Assembly (NCBI GenBank): GCA_031261785.1
Contig: JAISIZ010000025.1
Span: 1 to 44,289, forward strand
Origin: Mediterranea sp. (in: CFB group bacteria)
GTDB lineage: Bacteria; Bacteroidota; Bacteroidia; Bacteroidales; Bacteroidaceae
Length of the DNA: 44,289 bases
Direction of reading: 5' to 3'
Shown here: positions 7,228 through 15,551 of the stretch, piece by piece
Position numbering within the stretch: position 1 is the first letter of the stretch
How the letters are laid out: the number at the start of each line of letters is the position of its first letter
Notes under the pieces: model-generated
Seen by the model: only the letters and a program-made list of their open reading frames with translations
Told to the model about the DNA's origin: nothing
Database searches by the model: none
Position numbers and translations under genes: made by a program

Positions 7228-7678
7228 AGGTCAGGCTTAACGTGTCGGCATCCACGGGTACGGTGACGACGATGGAATCGATGTGGCGGCTCTCGCCGTC
7301 GTCGGGGAAGAGCGCTATACGCGCCCGGCGCCCGAAGAGCGTGTCGAGCTGATGGGCGAAGGAGACGACGCAGCCGGCGCTGTCGACGGTGAGCGTACAC
7401 CTCGGCTCGCCATCCCGGTAGAGCAGCAACGTCCGCATGCCGGCCTCTACGCGGCAGATGCTGTCGAGATTCTCGGTCAGCCCCTCCAGCACGGAATGGG
7501 CGCGCAGCAGCTCGCCCTTGTCGGTCAGCCGCTCACGCAGCAGGCCGCTGAAACGCGTCACCATGCTCATCCCCTCGAACAGGGAGAGGAAGAGGATGCC
7601 GGAGACAATGATCACCACCAACAGCTCGGGGAGCGTGGCGGCAGGAAGGCGACGGGAGAGGAGGCGACGGCGTTTCAT
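7214..7678 (-). CDS. Pseudopilin-like protein (type II secretion/pilus family)
   Basis: The ATG at 7678 gives 154 residues and places a prepilin motif near the N-terminus: basic KRRRLLSRRLPA, then ATLPELLVVIIVSGILFL, with a likely prepilin peptidase cut before ATLPE and the conserved Glu at +5. The frame stays open upstream for 65 more codons, but that stretch is Arg/Pro/Gly-rich and has no place in the family. Pseudopilins form the short pseudopilus that drives export. The C-terminal domain (SICRVEAGMRTLLLYRDGEP, SIVVTVPVDADTLSL) is too diverged to assign to GspH, I or J. It lies between a second pseudopilin and gspF. Confidence 0.82.
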   Translation of the reverse strand: MKRRRLLSRRLPAATLPELLVVIIVSGILFLSLFEGMSMVTRFSGLLRERLTDKGELLRAHSVLEGLTENLDSICRVEAGMRTLLLYRDGEPRCTLTVDSAGCVVSFAHQLDTLFGRRARIALFPDDGESRHIDSIVVTVPVDADTLSLTYAPV

Positions 7679-7692
7679 GGCGTTTCGGGAAT

Positions 7693-8130
7693 TTACGGAT
7701 CGACCGGGCGATTGGCCGACAGGGATCCGTCCACTCGCCGGCCCGTGTCCTCGTCCCCTAAAATATAACGGTAGGCAACCTCCTTCTTCCGGAGGGTGAC
7801 GGCTCGCATGTCGACCTCGAACACCGAGGACGACTCGCCATAAGGGCGCACGTCGACCCGCAGCTCGCCCCACGGATAAACATAGGTCCGGCTCCCGGGC
7901 ACAGGCGCCCCGTCCCGTTCCAACGCCCGCCGCCGCTGCCCCATGGCGCTCTCGACCAGCAGGTGGTCGCCGTCGTCGCGTCCCGACGCGAAGAGGCGGG
8001 TCATCGTATCCATCGCCATGGCGAACACGCAGAGGAAGATGATGGAGGCCACGATGGTCTCTATCAGCGTGGACGCCCGCAGGCAGGTGGCAAGCGGGAG
8101 GGGAAAGGCTTTACCGGATGGGGATCTCAT
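7693..8130 (-). CDS. Second pseudopilin-like protein
   Basis: Start placed at the ATG at 8130 (145 residues), which puts the prepilin motif near residue 20: LRA followed by STLIETIVASIIFLCVFAM, with Glu at +5 of the processed protein. The rest is a small mostly beta domain (TYVYPWGELRVDVRPYG, SVFEVDMRAVTLRKK). The start overlaps the 3' end of the GspC/PilP-like gene by 20 bases and the stop is 14 bases before the next gene, so all are co-transcribed. It is expected to be a minor pseudopilin in the inner membrane; exact subunit identity is unknown. Confidence 0.8.
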   Translation of the reverse strand: MRSPSGKAFPLPLATCLRASTLIETIVASIIFLCVFAMAMDTMTRLFASGRDDGDHLLVESAMGQRRRALERDGAPVPGSRTYVYPWGELRVDVRPYGESSSVFEVDMRAVTLRKKEVAYRYILGDEDTGRRVDGSLSANRPVDP

Positions 8131-8599
8131 GGCGTTTCGTTCCTTTGCGCAAGATGATCTTCTGGCTGTCGACATGGATGAGCTTATAGCCATCCACCGA
8201 TTCGCCCACCTTCAGGCTCACGGTTCCGTTGGCGGTCTGCAAGATAGCTATGGTGTTTTTCTCCACTTGCATCAACCCCTTGAACTGTACGTTGGGCTTC
8301 TCCTCGGGCTTGGGGGCCTGTGCGGGAGAAGCCGTGCGGGAGGCGGCGGATTTTGTCGCCGACACGGTAGTCGATCCCGTGGCCGGCGCGCTATCGGCAT
8401 ACCCTCCGAGGAAAGGATCCCTGTAGTTGAGCAACAGCGCCTGCCGCTCCTCGGCGGGAGGCTTGGCGGTCGCGGCGCGTGTGGGAGGCAAGGGCGCCTC
8501 GGTATGGAACGCGCTGTACACCTTCCAGCCGGCTATGCCCCACACCACCACGCTCAATGCCAGCAGCAGGTAAGTCAGTTTCTTATTGTTCTTCATCAT
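8111..8599 (-). CDS. GspC/PilP-like secretion adaptor
   Basis: 162 residues: one N-terminal membrane helix (about 8-27), a Pro/Ala/Thr-rich periplasmic linker (about 33-100) holding the YRDPF motif seen in GspC and PilP proteins, and a small beta domain (105-162: FKGLMQVEKNTIAILQTANG, VGESVDGYKL) like the homology-region domain that contacts the secretin. It would bridge the inner-membrane platform and an outer-membrane secretin, although no secretin is in view. It overlaps the lipoprotein gene upstream by 17 bases and the pseudopilin downstream by 20. Confidence 0.78.
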   Translation of the reverse strand: MMKNNKKLTYLLLALSVVVWGIAGWKVYSAFHTEAPLPPTRAATAKPPAEERQALLLNYRDPFLGGYADSAPATGSTTVSATKSAASRTASPAQAPKPEEKPNVQFKGLMQVEKNTIAILQTANGTVSLKVGESVDGYKLIHVDSQKIILRKGTKRHEIPIR

Positions 8600-8990
8600 C
8601 GGCGGCGATCACTTGGAAACTGAGGTATTCCATGAGGGAGCGGTAGCCTCCGTTCTCGGCCTGGATAGACCATTGGTAGCTGCCCGCGGGGAGGGTCAAC
8701 GATAGCTTGTTGTTGGCCGAGAGGGTGTCGTTGAGCAGGGTGTCGCAGGCTACTGCCGTAGCGTGCTGGAAGTTGGGCGAGACGACCTGCACCCGATAGG
8801 CGGTGGCATGATCCATCTCCCTCCACAGGAAAGAGACCCTGCCCGGCGCCAGCTCGGCACTGTCGACAGGGGCGATCACCTCCACCCGCTTGTCGGAGAT
8901 GTCTTTCTCCAGGAAATCGTCGCAAGAGGCGGCGAGCGATGCCCACAGCGCGACAATGAAGATCAGCGCGCAAGCGTGTTTTTTACTCAT
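8583..8990 (-). CDS. Fibronectin type III-like lipoprotein of the secretion cluster
   Basis: A 135-residue lipoprotein (lipobox LAASC, Cys23). Residues 35-128 resemble a single fibronectin type III domain: VIAPVDSAELAP, FLWREMDHATAYRVQV, GSYQWSIQAEN. It is the first gene of the five-gene - strand cluster and overlaps the next gene, so it was probably recruited as an envelope partner of the machine. A specific role such as pilotin or surface anchor cannot be read from the sequence. The opposite-direction gene at 9112 starts 121 bases away. Confidence 0.78.
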   Translation of the reverse strand: MSKKHACALIFIVALWASLAASCDDFLEKDISDKRVEVIAPVDSAELAPGRVSFLWREMDHATAYRVQVVSPNFQHATAVACDTLLNDTLSANNKLSLTLPAGSYQWSIQAENGGYRSLMEYLSFQVIAADDEEQ

Positions 8991-9071
8991 GACTTACTGG
9001 TTTAGTGGATAATTTGTTGGCAATATTAAAACAAAAGGCGGGGTTACGCAAGAAAAAACGGGTAAAAGAGT

Positions 9072-9079
9072 TACTTTTG
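9072..9079 (+). promoter_or_regulatory. -7 promoter element (TACTTTTG)
   Basis: Matches the Bacteroidota TAnnTTTG consensus 32 bases before the ATG at 9112, in the short divergent region between the secretion cluster and the + strand envelope protein. No clear -33 element was identified. Confidence 0.45.
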
Positions 9080-9111
9080 ACGAAACTTTTATCGCAAGCT
9101 ACCCCTACGAG

Positions 9112-10308
9112 ATGAAAAAAGTGTCGGCTTCCGCCCTCCCCACGGTACTCGTCATCAGCGTACTTCTGCTGGTCATCGTCCTGATGGCCTTCGAGCTGTG
9201 GAACGCCAACACGTTCTACTATATCCGCTACCACGCCCGGAAGCAGCAGGAGATGCACCTCACCTCGGCCCTGACCCTCTACCGTAACGACAGCCTGCTG
9301 GCCGGACGCTTGCTGGAGGGCAACGCCTACCAGCTCTACGAAGACGACCCGCGCTCCGCCGTCATCCTACGCGAGCAGCCTTGGGGACTTTACGAGCGGG
9401 TGGACGCGGCCAATGCCGACAGCACGGCCGCCGCGAGCTGGTTGGTGGGGAAAGCGCGCGACATCCCCACGCGTCCGGCATTGTGGATCTGCGACCGCGA
9501 ACACTCCCTCACCCTGGCGGGCGAGGCGGGGGTGGACGGCGAGGCGTACCTCCCCAAGAGCGGCCTCAATTACGGCATGTTCCATCAGCGCCCCTATAGC
9601 GGCGAGCCACTCGCCACGGCACGGATACGCACGGCGGGCAAGGAACTCCCCGCGATAGACTCGGCGGCGGTCAGGCGAATGGACGCGCTCCTCTCCGCCT
9701 CCCCCCGCGAGGGCGAACCCATCAGCGCGTTGTCCGACGAGGGCGACGCTCCCTCCCGGCGACAAACGTCGCTCTACGGCGACAAAGTGAAGATCCCCGG
9801 CTCATGGAAACTCACCGACGTATTGCTCATAGCCCGCCACGTCACGGTGGAGGCCGGGTTCAGCGGCTCGATGCAGATCGTGGCGAGCGATACGGTAATC
9901 ATCGAAGAGGGCGCCACCCTGCGCTACCCATCGGGCGTCTACCTGCATGGCCGCGGCGGCAAAAACAAGACCCATCTGCATCTGTGCGCCGACGCCCGCC
10001 TGGAGGGCTACGCCATCGTCTTCGGCGACGCCGACGGCAGCGACGGCTTCGCCGTCGACATCCATTACCGACAGGAGAAAGGGTCACGCCTCTCCGGCTT
10101 GCTCTACGTCGACGGGACGGCACACGTGGAAGGCGCCGTATCGGGCGCCGCCTACCTCAAAGAGTGCTATTTCCTGACGGACGAAGAGATGTACGCCGGC
10201 CTGCTCTTCAACGCCCGCTTCGAGCGGAGCGACGACCGCGCCTTCCCCCTGCTCTTCAGGAACGGGGGATACCAGCGGAGGGTGGCGAAACGTCTGGAGC
10301 CGAGATAA
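9112..10308 (+). CDS. Single-pass envelope protein with beta-helix-like domain, linked to the pseudopilin cluster
   Basis: 398 residues. The N-terminus (MKKVSASALPTVLVISVLLL) has a prepilin-like basic head and one membrane helix at about 9-30, recalling GspK or PilX starts but without a clear Glu at +5. Residues 220-350 have short repeating strands (LIARHVTVEAGFSGSMQIVA, DTVIIEEGATLRYPSGVYL) like a right-handed beta-helix or polymer-forming domain. It is divergent from the pseudopilin operon and likely serves the same machine. I cannot assign a named subunit. The body is highly charged and GC-rich like its neighbours, so it belongs to the resident chromosome rather than the island. Confidence 0.72.
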   Translation: MKKVSASALPTVLVISVLLLVIVLMAFELWNANTFYYIRYHARKQQEMHLTSALTLYRNDSLLAGRLLEGNAYQLYEDDPRSAVILREQPWGLYERVDAANADSTAAASWLVGKARDIPTRPALWICDREHSLTLAGEAGVDGEAYLPKSGLNYGMFHQRPYSGEPLATARIRTAGKELPAIDSAAVRRMDALLSASPREGEPISALSDEGDAPSRRQTSLYGDKVKIPGSWKLTDVLLIARHVTVEAGFSGSMQIVASDTVIIEEGATLRYPSGVYLHGRGGKNKTHLHLCADARLEGYAIVFGDADGSDGFAVDIHYRQEKGSRLSGLLYVDGTAHVEGAVSGAAYLKECYFLTDEEMYAGLLFNARFERSDDRAFPLLFRNGGYQRRVAKRLEPR

Positions 10309-10348
10309 AAAACATCGAAAGCTGAAAGGCCGGTTGACGCTCTTCTCA

Positions 10349-11644
10349 CTACGGCCGCTTCCCTTTGTGGGTCATGATATCCAGCACCACCCGGTCGGTC
10401 TCGTTCATCGCCTGCGAGCCGATGCGGGTAAGGTTGCGGATACTCTGGTCCACGTCCTCGTCGATGATGCCTTCCACGGAGGTGACGCATCGGTGCTCCA
10501 TCGCCATCATGGCCGAGAGTACGGCGGTGGATACGCCAGTGGTGACCTTCAGCGCGCAGCTGGGCTTCGCTCCGTCGCAAATCATTCCCGTGAGGTTGGC
10601 TATCATATTCTGTACGGCGAAGGCCACTTGTTCGTACTCCCCTCCCATCAGCCAGGTGATGCCGCAGCTCGAACCCGTGGCGGCCACCACGCAACCGCAT
10701 AGCGCCGAGAGCCTTCCCAGGCTCTGCTTGATGTAGATCACCGTGAGGTGGCTCATCACCAGGGCACGTATCAGCTCCTCTTCCGTCTTTCCGTTCTCCT
10801 CGGCGAATATCACCACGGGTAGCGTGGCCGAGATGCCCTGGTTGCCACTGCCCGAGTTGCTCATCACCGGGATCATGGCGCCGGCCATGCGAGCGTCGCA
10901 CGCGCCGGAGGTGTAGGAGAGGATGTGCGAGAAGACGCTGTCGCCCATGACGCGGTGCTCCCTCGCCCCATTCAGCATGCGACCCAGCGAGTGACCGTAG
11001 TTCCCCTTGAACGATTGCTCGGCGGCCGCCTTGTTCAGGCGAGCGGTGTCGAGGATGAAACGGAGGCTGTCCAAAGGCGCCTCCAGGGCGAAGTCGTACA
11101 CCTTGCGTAGCGTGAGTTCCGGCGATTCCGGCTCCGTCTCACCCTCGCCGCGGGCCTGGCGTTTGTCGAGCGACGCCACGCCGTTCTTCGCTATATATAC
11201 AAAGGTAGTATGTCCGCCGGCGATGATGGCCTCGGCCCGGTCGGCGCCCGCCTCGCAGGCCACCTCGATGTAGAGTTTCTCGGCGATGCCCTCCTTCAGG
11301 GCGATGTTGACGCGTTTCTCGGCGATGAACCGCTTTCCTTGCTCCACGGCCTCGGGCGTGCTGTCGCGCAGCACCTCCAGCAGGTAGTCCGAACGTCCGA
11401 CCAGCGCACCCAGCGCCACGGCGATAGGCAGGCCGATCATTCCCGTGCCGGGGATGCCCACGCCCATGGCGTTCTTCAGGATGTTGGCGCTCAGCCATAC
11501 GTCCACGCGCCCGGGATGGCGTCCCAACGTCTCGGCCGCCTTGGCCACGCAGAGCGCTACGGCGATAGGCTCCGTACAGCCAATGGCAGGCACCACTTCG
11601 CGCTTCATTAGTCCGATGATCTGTTCTCTTTCGTATTTCTGCAT
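10349..11644 (-). CDS. cyuA: L-cysteine desulfidase family protein (UPF0597)
   Basis: 431 residues, full length for the CyuA/YhaM family related to the alpha chain of Fe-S L-serine dehydratase. These enzymes break L-cysteine into pyruvate, ammonia and sulfide. The family signature GCTEPIAVALC (Cys23) is present, as are glycine-rich SNSGSGNQG near 262-270, ATGSSCGITW (Cys327) and MICDGAKPSCALK (Cys356 and Cys363). These cysteines are the candidates for the iron-sulfur cluster. Cytoplasmic. It stands alone, convergent with the gene at 9112 and divergent from the PCMD lipoprotein. The name follows the family; L-serine could be an alternative substrate. Confidence 0.88.
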   Translation of the reverse strand: MQKYEREQIIGLMKREVVPAIGCTEPIAVALCVAKAAETLGRHPGRVDVWLSANILKNAMGVGIPGTGMIGLPIAVALGALVGRSDYLLEVLRDSTPEAVEQGKRFIAEKRVNIALKEGIAEKLYIEVACEAGADRAEAIIAGGHTTFVYIAKNGVASLDKRQARGEGETEPESPELTLRKVYDFALEAPLDSLRFILDTARLNKAAAEQSFKGNYGHSLGRMLNGAREHRVMGDSVFSHILSYTSGACDARMAGAMIPVMSNSGSGNQGISATLPVVIFAEENGKTEEELIRALVMSHLTVIYIKQSLGRLSALCGCVVAATGSSCGITWLMGGEYEQVAFAVQNMIANLTGMICDGAKPSCALKVTTGVSTAVLSAMMAMEHRCVTSVEGIIDEDVDQSIRNLTRIGSQAMNETDRVVLDIMTHKGKRP

Positions 11645-11749
11645 AATTTCCTCCGCTTCAAGATGGATATTTAGGTTGATTGGTCGCTTTAAGCCAACGC
11701 GAAAATAGAAAATATACTAATAGAATAGGCGCGTTTGGAAAAAGAAACT

Positions 11750-11757
11750 TACCTTTG
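11750..11757 (+). promoter_or_regulatory. -7 promoter element (TACCTTTG)
   Basis: Exact match to TAnnTTTG about 60 bases before the ATG at 11817; a TTTG lies upstream at 11734-11737 but closer than the usual -33 spacing. Likely drives the PCMD lipoprotein and the following barrel gene. Confidence 0.5.
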
Positions 11758-11816
11758 CGCCGAAGTTTCTGATAATCTGGAGCAAATTAACCACATCATA
11801 AAGAGTATTATATATT

Positions 11817-12995
11817 ATGAAAGTTAAAAAGTTATTGGCCTATACCCTGCTGCCTCTCGCGCTCAACTCCTGCATACAGGACGAAGCGCCCAATTCCGAG
11901 GCAGCTATTGACCAATGTACGGGCGACGACGTGCAGTACGCGCAGATCTCGGCCGCGTCGCGAACCGTCACCCTCTACGTGAACAAGGGAGCCGACCTCT
12001 CCAGGCAAGCCTTGCGCTTCGAACTGCCGCAGGGCGCTTACATCAAGCTCGACGGGCAGAAAGCGAACGACGTACCCTTCATGCACGACCAAGACAACGA
12101 CGTGACATACTCCTACTCGGGCGTGGCCGACTTCAGCGGACAAGGCGTGGCGCAACCCACACGCCGGTTTACCGTCGTCTCCGAGGACGGCGAGTGGCAA
12201 CCCAGCTACGCCGTCAACCTTGTCCTCACCGAGATTCCGCTCACGCTCAAGTTCGACCACCTGTTCGACCATTCGCCCTACGACTACGACATACTCTTCG
12301 AACGCGAAACGAGCACCAACAACGTGCTGCAATGGTCGAGCGGCAACCCGGGATTCAAGCTCACCGCCATGGCCTCCACCCCACAAGAATACCCCACCCT
12401 GATGGACCGCGCCGGATACTCGGGCGGCTGCGCCAAGCTCGTCACCAGCGACACCGGGAGCTTCGGCGCCATGGTGAAGATGTACATCGCCGCCGGGAAC
12501 CTGTTCGTCGGGCGGTTCGACCTCAGCAACGCCCTCACCAACGCCCCCAAGGCCACCAAGTTCGGCTTCACTTTCTACAAGAAACCCCTCCGCCTCACCG
12601 GATGGTATAAATACAAGGCCGGGAGCCAATACACCGAAAGCGGACAGCCCGTGAGCGGCAAGACGGATACCGGTGACATCTACGCCATACTCTACGAACC
12701 GGCCGACAAAGCCGACATGATAGACGGCGAATGGGAGACCTCGCCCGCGCAAAAGGCCAAAATCGTCTCCATGGCCCGCATGACCGACGGCGGAGGGACA
12801 CCCGAGGCCGACAACTGGACACCGTTCGACCTCCCCTTCAACGCCTATGAGGGACGCGCCGTCGACGCGCGGAAGCTGCAAGACGGCAAGTACAAACTCG
12901 CCATCGTCTTCTCCTCCAGCCTCAAGGGAGCCACCTTCGCCGGCGCGCTGGGCAGCACCCTCTACGTGGACGAAGTGAACATCGTGTGTGAATAA
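11817..12995 (+). CDS. PCMD-domain lipoprotein
   Basis: 392 residues with a lipoprotein signal (LALNSC, Cys19). The C-terminal half, from about 160, matches the PCMD (putative carbohydrate metabolism) domain of Bacteroidota lipoproteins: QWSSGNPGF near the start, YSGGCAKLVTSDTGSFG, KPLRLTGWYKYKAG, and the closing GSTLYVDEVNIVCE. The N-terminal part (about 30-140) looks like a beta-sandwich with repeats of opposed strands. These proteins are usually surface-exposed and encoded next to outer-membrane barrels, as here; their ligand is not established. The end overlaps a weak upstream start of the next gene, so they form an operon. Confidence 0.85.
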   Translation: MKVKKLLAYTLLPLALNSCIQDEAPNSEAAIDQCTGDDVQYAQISAASRTVTLYVNKGADLSRQALRFELPQGAYIKLDGQKANDVPFMHDQDNDVTYSYSGVADFSGQGVAQPTRRFTVVSEDGEWQPSYAVNLVLTEIPLTLKFDHLFDHSPYDYDILFERETSTNNVLQWSSGNPGFKLTAMASTPQEYPTLMDRAGYSGGCAKLVTSDTGSFGAMVKMYIAAGNLFVGRFDLSNALTNAPKATKFGFTFYKKPLRLTGWYKYKAGSQYTESGQPVSGKTDTGDIYAILYEPADKADMIDGEWETSPAQKAKIVSMARMTDGGGTPEADNWTPFDLPFNAYEGRAVDARKLQDGKYKLAIVFSSSLKGATFAGALGSTLYVDEVNIVCE

Positions 12996-13029
12996 CCGTA
13001 TCAAAAACAGGAAGAACGAACGCATCATC

Positions 13030-13824
13030 ATGAAGAAGAAACATACCCTTATCCTGCTGGCCAGCCTCGCGCTGCTCCTCGCCGCCACACCATCGGCCAG
13101 CGCGCAAGAAGAGAGAAACCAAAGCCTCATCTCCATGGCCCTGCACGGATGGAACTACGAGGTGAAGGCCGGAGTCAGCATCGGCGGCACCGCACCCTTA
13201 CCCCTGCCGCAAGAGATTCGCGGCATCGACAGCTACGCTCCCGGCATGGCGCTCTCCATCGAAGGACACGCCACCAAGTGGTTCGACGCCCGCCACAAGT
13301 GGGGACTCACCCTCGGGCTGCGCTTAGAGAACAAGAAGATGAACACCGACGCCACCGTGAAGAACTACGGCATGCGCATCACCAACGACCTGGGACGTCC
13401 CCTCGAGGGACTATGGACCGGAGGCGTGAATACCAAGGTGAGCAACTCATACCTCACCATACCCATACTGGCCAACTACCAGCTCACCCGGCGGTGGAAG
13501 CTCGCCCTGGGACCCTACCTCTCGTACGTCCTCGAGCGCAACTTCTCGGGACACGTCTACGACGGACACCTGCGCACCCCCGACGCCACGGGCGAGCGCG
13601 TGGACTTCACTGGCGAGAGCGTAGCCACGTACGACTTCTCCAAGGACCTTCGCCGCTTCCAGTGGGGCATGCAGCTGGGCGCCGAATGGAGAGCCTTCAA
13701 GCATCTCAACGTCTACGCCGACTTCACGTGGGGCCTCAACGACATCTTCAAGAAGGATTTCGACACCATCAGCTTCGCCATGTATCCCATCTATCTCAAT
13801 GTGGGATTCGCGTACGCCTTCTGA
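13030..13824 (+). CDS. Outer-membrane beta-barrel protein
   Basis: The start at 13030 gives 264 residues with a clear cleaved signal peptide (MKKKHTLILLASLALLLAAT to SASAQ); an in-frame ATG at 12988 would add fourteen charged residues before it and is less likely. The body alternates aromatic-edged strands (WGLTLGLRLENKK, SYLTIPILANYQLTRRWKLA, GPYLSYVLERNFSG, LNVYADFTWGLND) and ends in an aromatic residue (NVGFAYAF), as barrel proteins do. It resembles the porin-like OMP_b-brl families. It directly follows the PCMD lipoprotein and probably works with it at the outer membrane. Transport or adhesion roles cannot be told apart. Confidence 0.82.
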   Translation: MKKKHTLILLASLALLLAATPSASAQEERNQSLISMALHGWNYEVKAGVSIGGTAPLPLPQEIRGIDSYAPGMALSIEGHATKWFDARHKWGLTLGLRLENKKMNTDATVKNYGMRITNDLGRPLEGLWTGGVNTKVSNSYLTIPILANYQLTRRWKLALGPYLSYVLERNFSGHVYDGHLRTPDATGERVDFTGESVATYDFSKDLRRFQWGMQLGAEWRAFKHLNVYADFTWGLNDIFKKDFDTISFAMYPIYLNVGFAYAF

Positions 13825-13897
13825 CCACCAAGCAACGTCATCATGAACAAAGCCGAAGCTTTATACTTCGTGCGGGGTAATTTTGTGCAATGATTTT

Positions 13898-13979
13898 TTA
13901 GACGCTGATGACACGGATGACACGGATGACACGGATTTATATATTTTAGATTCGTGTTATCCGTGTTGTCAGCGTCTAA
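13898..13979. terminator. Long hairpin with tandem 9-bp repeats, likely bidirectional terminator
   Basis: The arms beginning TTAGACGCTGATGACACGG and ending with its complement CAGCGTCTAA pair over 26 positions, with only two G-T wobbles. The left arm contains three tandem copies of GATGACACG. It sits between the convergent barrel gene (13824) and VOC gene (14025). The perfection of the stem and the tandem units also fit a dispersed REP-like element. Nothing else is seen from 13825 to 14024. Confidence 0.65.
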
Positions 13980-14024
13980 TGAGTTTCGCTTTGTCCGAAT
14001 GCGCGCCTTTCGCCCCAAGCACAC

Positions 14025-14408
14025 TTACCGCCCGAGGGGTAGTATCTCTATCCAGTAGTCGTCGGGGTCGTGAATGAAGTAGAGTCCCATCTCGACGTTC
14101 TCGAAGCAGACGCAGCCCATCTGCTTGTGGTAGTGGCGGACGGCTTCGTAGTCGCCCGCCACACGGAAACAGAGGTGGCTCTCGTTCTCGCCCAGCTCGT
14201 AAGGCTGGTCGGCGTGGTCGCGCAAACAGGTCAGCTCCAGGAGAAAGCCGGTATCGCCGTCGGTGAGGTAGACGAGAGTGAACGAGCCGTCGGCGGCTTG
14301 CTTGCGGTGGTGCTCGCGCAACCCGAGCGCCTCGCCATAGAAGGCGATACTGCGCTCGAGGTTGGTAACGTTGATGTTGAAATGGTCGAATCTGCTCTTG
14401 ATTTCCAT
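14025..14408 (-). CDS. Glyoxalase/VOC family protein
   Basis: 127 residues, a two-module vicinal oxygen chelate fold. The four metal-ligand positions of glyoxalase I-type proteins are present: His9 in FDHFNINV, Glu58 in FLLELT, His78 in SHLCFRV and Glu121 in DYWIEILP. That fits a metal-dependent lyase or isomerase acting on thiol hemiacetals of 2-oxoaldehydes, such as lactoylglutathione lyase. Most Bacteroidota lack glutathione, so the physiological thiol and substrate are uncertain and no symbol is given. It is the last gene of a - strand operon after the DUF4468 protein, 21 bases apart. Cytoplasmic. Confidence 0.82.
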   Translation of the reverse strand: MEIKSRFDHFNINVTNLERSIAFYGEALGLREHHRKQAADGSFTLVYLTDGDTGFLLELTCLRDHADQPYELGENESHLCFRVAGDYEAVRHYHKQMGCVCFENVEMGLYFIHDPDDYWIEILPLGR

Positions 14409-14429
14409 CGCTTCTTTTCTTTTTGCGGT

Positions 14430-15551
14430 TTATTTCTTGAGTGACAATTTGGTGATCTCGCCGACGTAGGTACGGGGTTGTCCGGCCTGCGGGGCGGCTT
14501 GTTGCGGCAGCTTCACGCACTCGATGATGGCTTGCGGCGTGGTCTGTCCCTGCGGATAGAGCTTCAGCGTGTAGGTCGAAGCCTTTTCCATGACGTCGTA
14601 CGGCTGGTCGGGCGCGAGGTTGCAGTAGGCCACGGCCTTTCCGGCGAGGAATCCTATCGCTCCACCGGCGTTGGCGGTCATGTTGGTCATGTTAAACTCG
14701 TCGGTACCGATCGAGATCACCAATCGGGCGCTACCCATCAGGGCGTACACGTCGCCGGGGATTTGTTTCAGGTCGACAGGGGCGTATTCGGGCTGGGCAG
14801 ACGATGCAGGCTGGGCAGGCGTCACGGCGTCCTCACGGGCGATCTTCACGGGCTTCACGGGTTGGGGCCTCTCCAGGTTGCCCTGGGCGATGACGATCGG
14901 CGCCGCGGCTTGTTCCACGGTTGGCGCGGCTTTCGCCTCGTCGTCGTTCTTCTTGCGGGCGTCGCGCGGACGGGTGTCGCGCGCTCCGAGTTCCACGGCG
15001 ACATCCATGAACAGGTCGTCGGCGAAGTCAACCGTCTTGCGGCGCCACTTGGCCAGTCCGCGTACGAGCTTGGTCTTGGCTTTGTTGAGGGCGTACTTGT
15101 CGGTAATCCACTCTTCGGCGGTGTACTTCTCGGTGTCTCGGTAAGTGAAGCGGATCTTTTCCAACTCCACCAGGCAGCTGCCTTCCTGGCAGGTCACGGT
15201 GACTTGGTAGTTGATCAGCGTGCGGTCCAGCGATAGGGCGCTCGAGCTGAACACGATCCACTCCTCGCCCAGTCCGGCGATGATGCCTTTCTCAGCGTCG
15301 GTGTAGACCACCCGGCTCAGGTTCTTGTTTTCTTTCAGCCGCTCGGTGAGCCACTTCAGGAGGGTGTCGTAGATTTGTTGGCGGCTCATGCCTGCCACTT
15401 GGATCTCCTTGGAGAATACGACTTTTCCGTCCACCTCGGGAACGGCTCCGGCAAGGTATCGGCTATCGTCGCGGTCTTTCGCGGTATTGGCCTGCGTCGC
15501 CATCGGGAGGACGAAGAGCAGGGTTAGGAACAGGATGGTAAACTTCTTCAT
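14430..15551 (-). CDS. DUF4468 domain-containing secreted protein
   Basis: 373 residues with a cleavable signal peptide (MKKFTILFLTLLFVLPMATQ, then A). Residues 40-175 match DUF4468, a TBP-like fold common in Bacteroidota envelope proteins (VVFSKEIQVAGMSRQQIYDT, YQVTVTCQEGSCLVELEKIR). A Pro/Ala-rich linker follows (about 205-262), then a second small domain (LMGSARLVISIGTDEFNMTN, CVKLP). Function is unknown. Its start overlaps the stop of the metallo-beta-lactamase-fold gene by one base, so the two are translationally coupled. No catalytic motif is evident. Confidence 0.82.
   Translation of the reverse strand: MKKFTILFLTLLFVLPMATQANTAKDRDDSRYLAGAVPEVDGKVVFSKEIQVAGMSRQQIYDTLLKWLTERLKENKNLSRVVYTDAEKGIIAGLGEEWIVFSSSALSLDRTLINYQVTVTCQEGSCLVELEKIRFTYRDTEKYTAEEWITDKYALNKAKTKLVRGLAKWRRKTVDFADDLFMDVAVELGARDTRPRDARKKNDDEAKAAPTVEQAAAPIVIAQGNLERPQPVKPVKIAREDAVTPAQPASSAQPEYAPVDLKQIPGDVYALMGSARLVISIGTDEFNMTNMTANAGGAIGFLAGKAVAYCNLAPDQPYDVMEKASTYTLKLYPQGQTTPQAIIECVKLPQQAAPQAGQPRTYVGEITKLSLKK

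Noticed and set aside
7679..7873. N-terminal extension of the first pseudopilin
   Set aside because: The extra 65 residues are Arg/Gly/Pro-rich, overlap the neighbouring pseudopilin gene and would bury the prepilin motif.
11832..13136. Long open frame on the - strand (434 codons) opposite the PCMD lipoprotein
   Set aside because: It mirrors the codon pattern of a clear lipoprotein gene in GC-rich DNA, has low-complexity Gly/Val-rich sequence and resembles no family.
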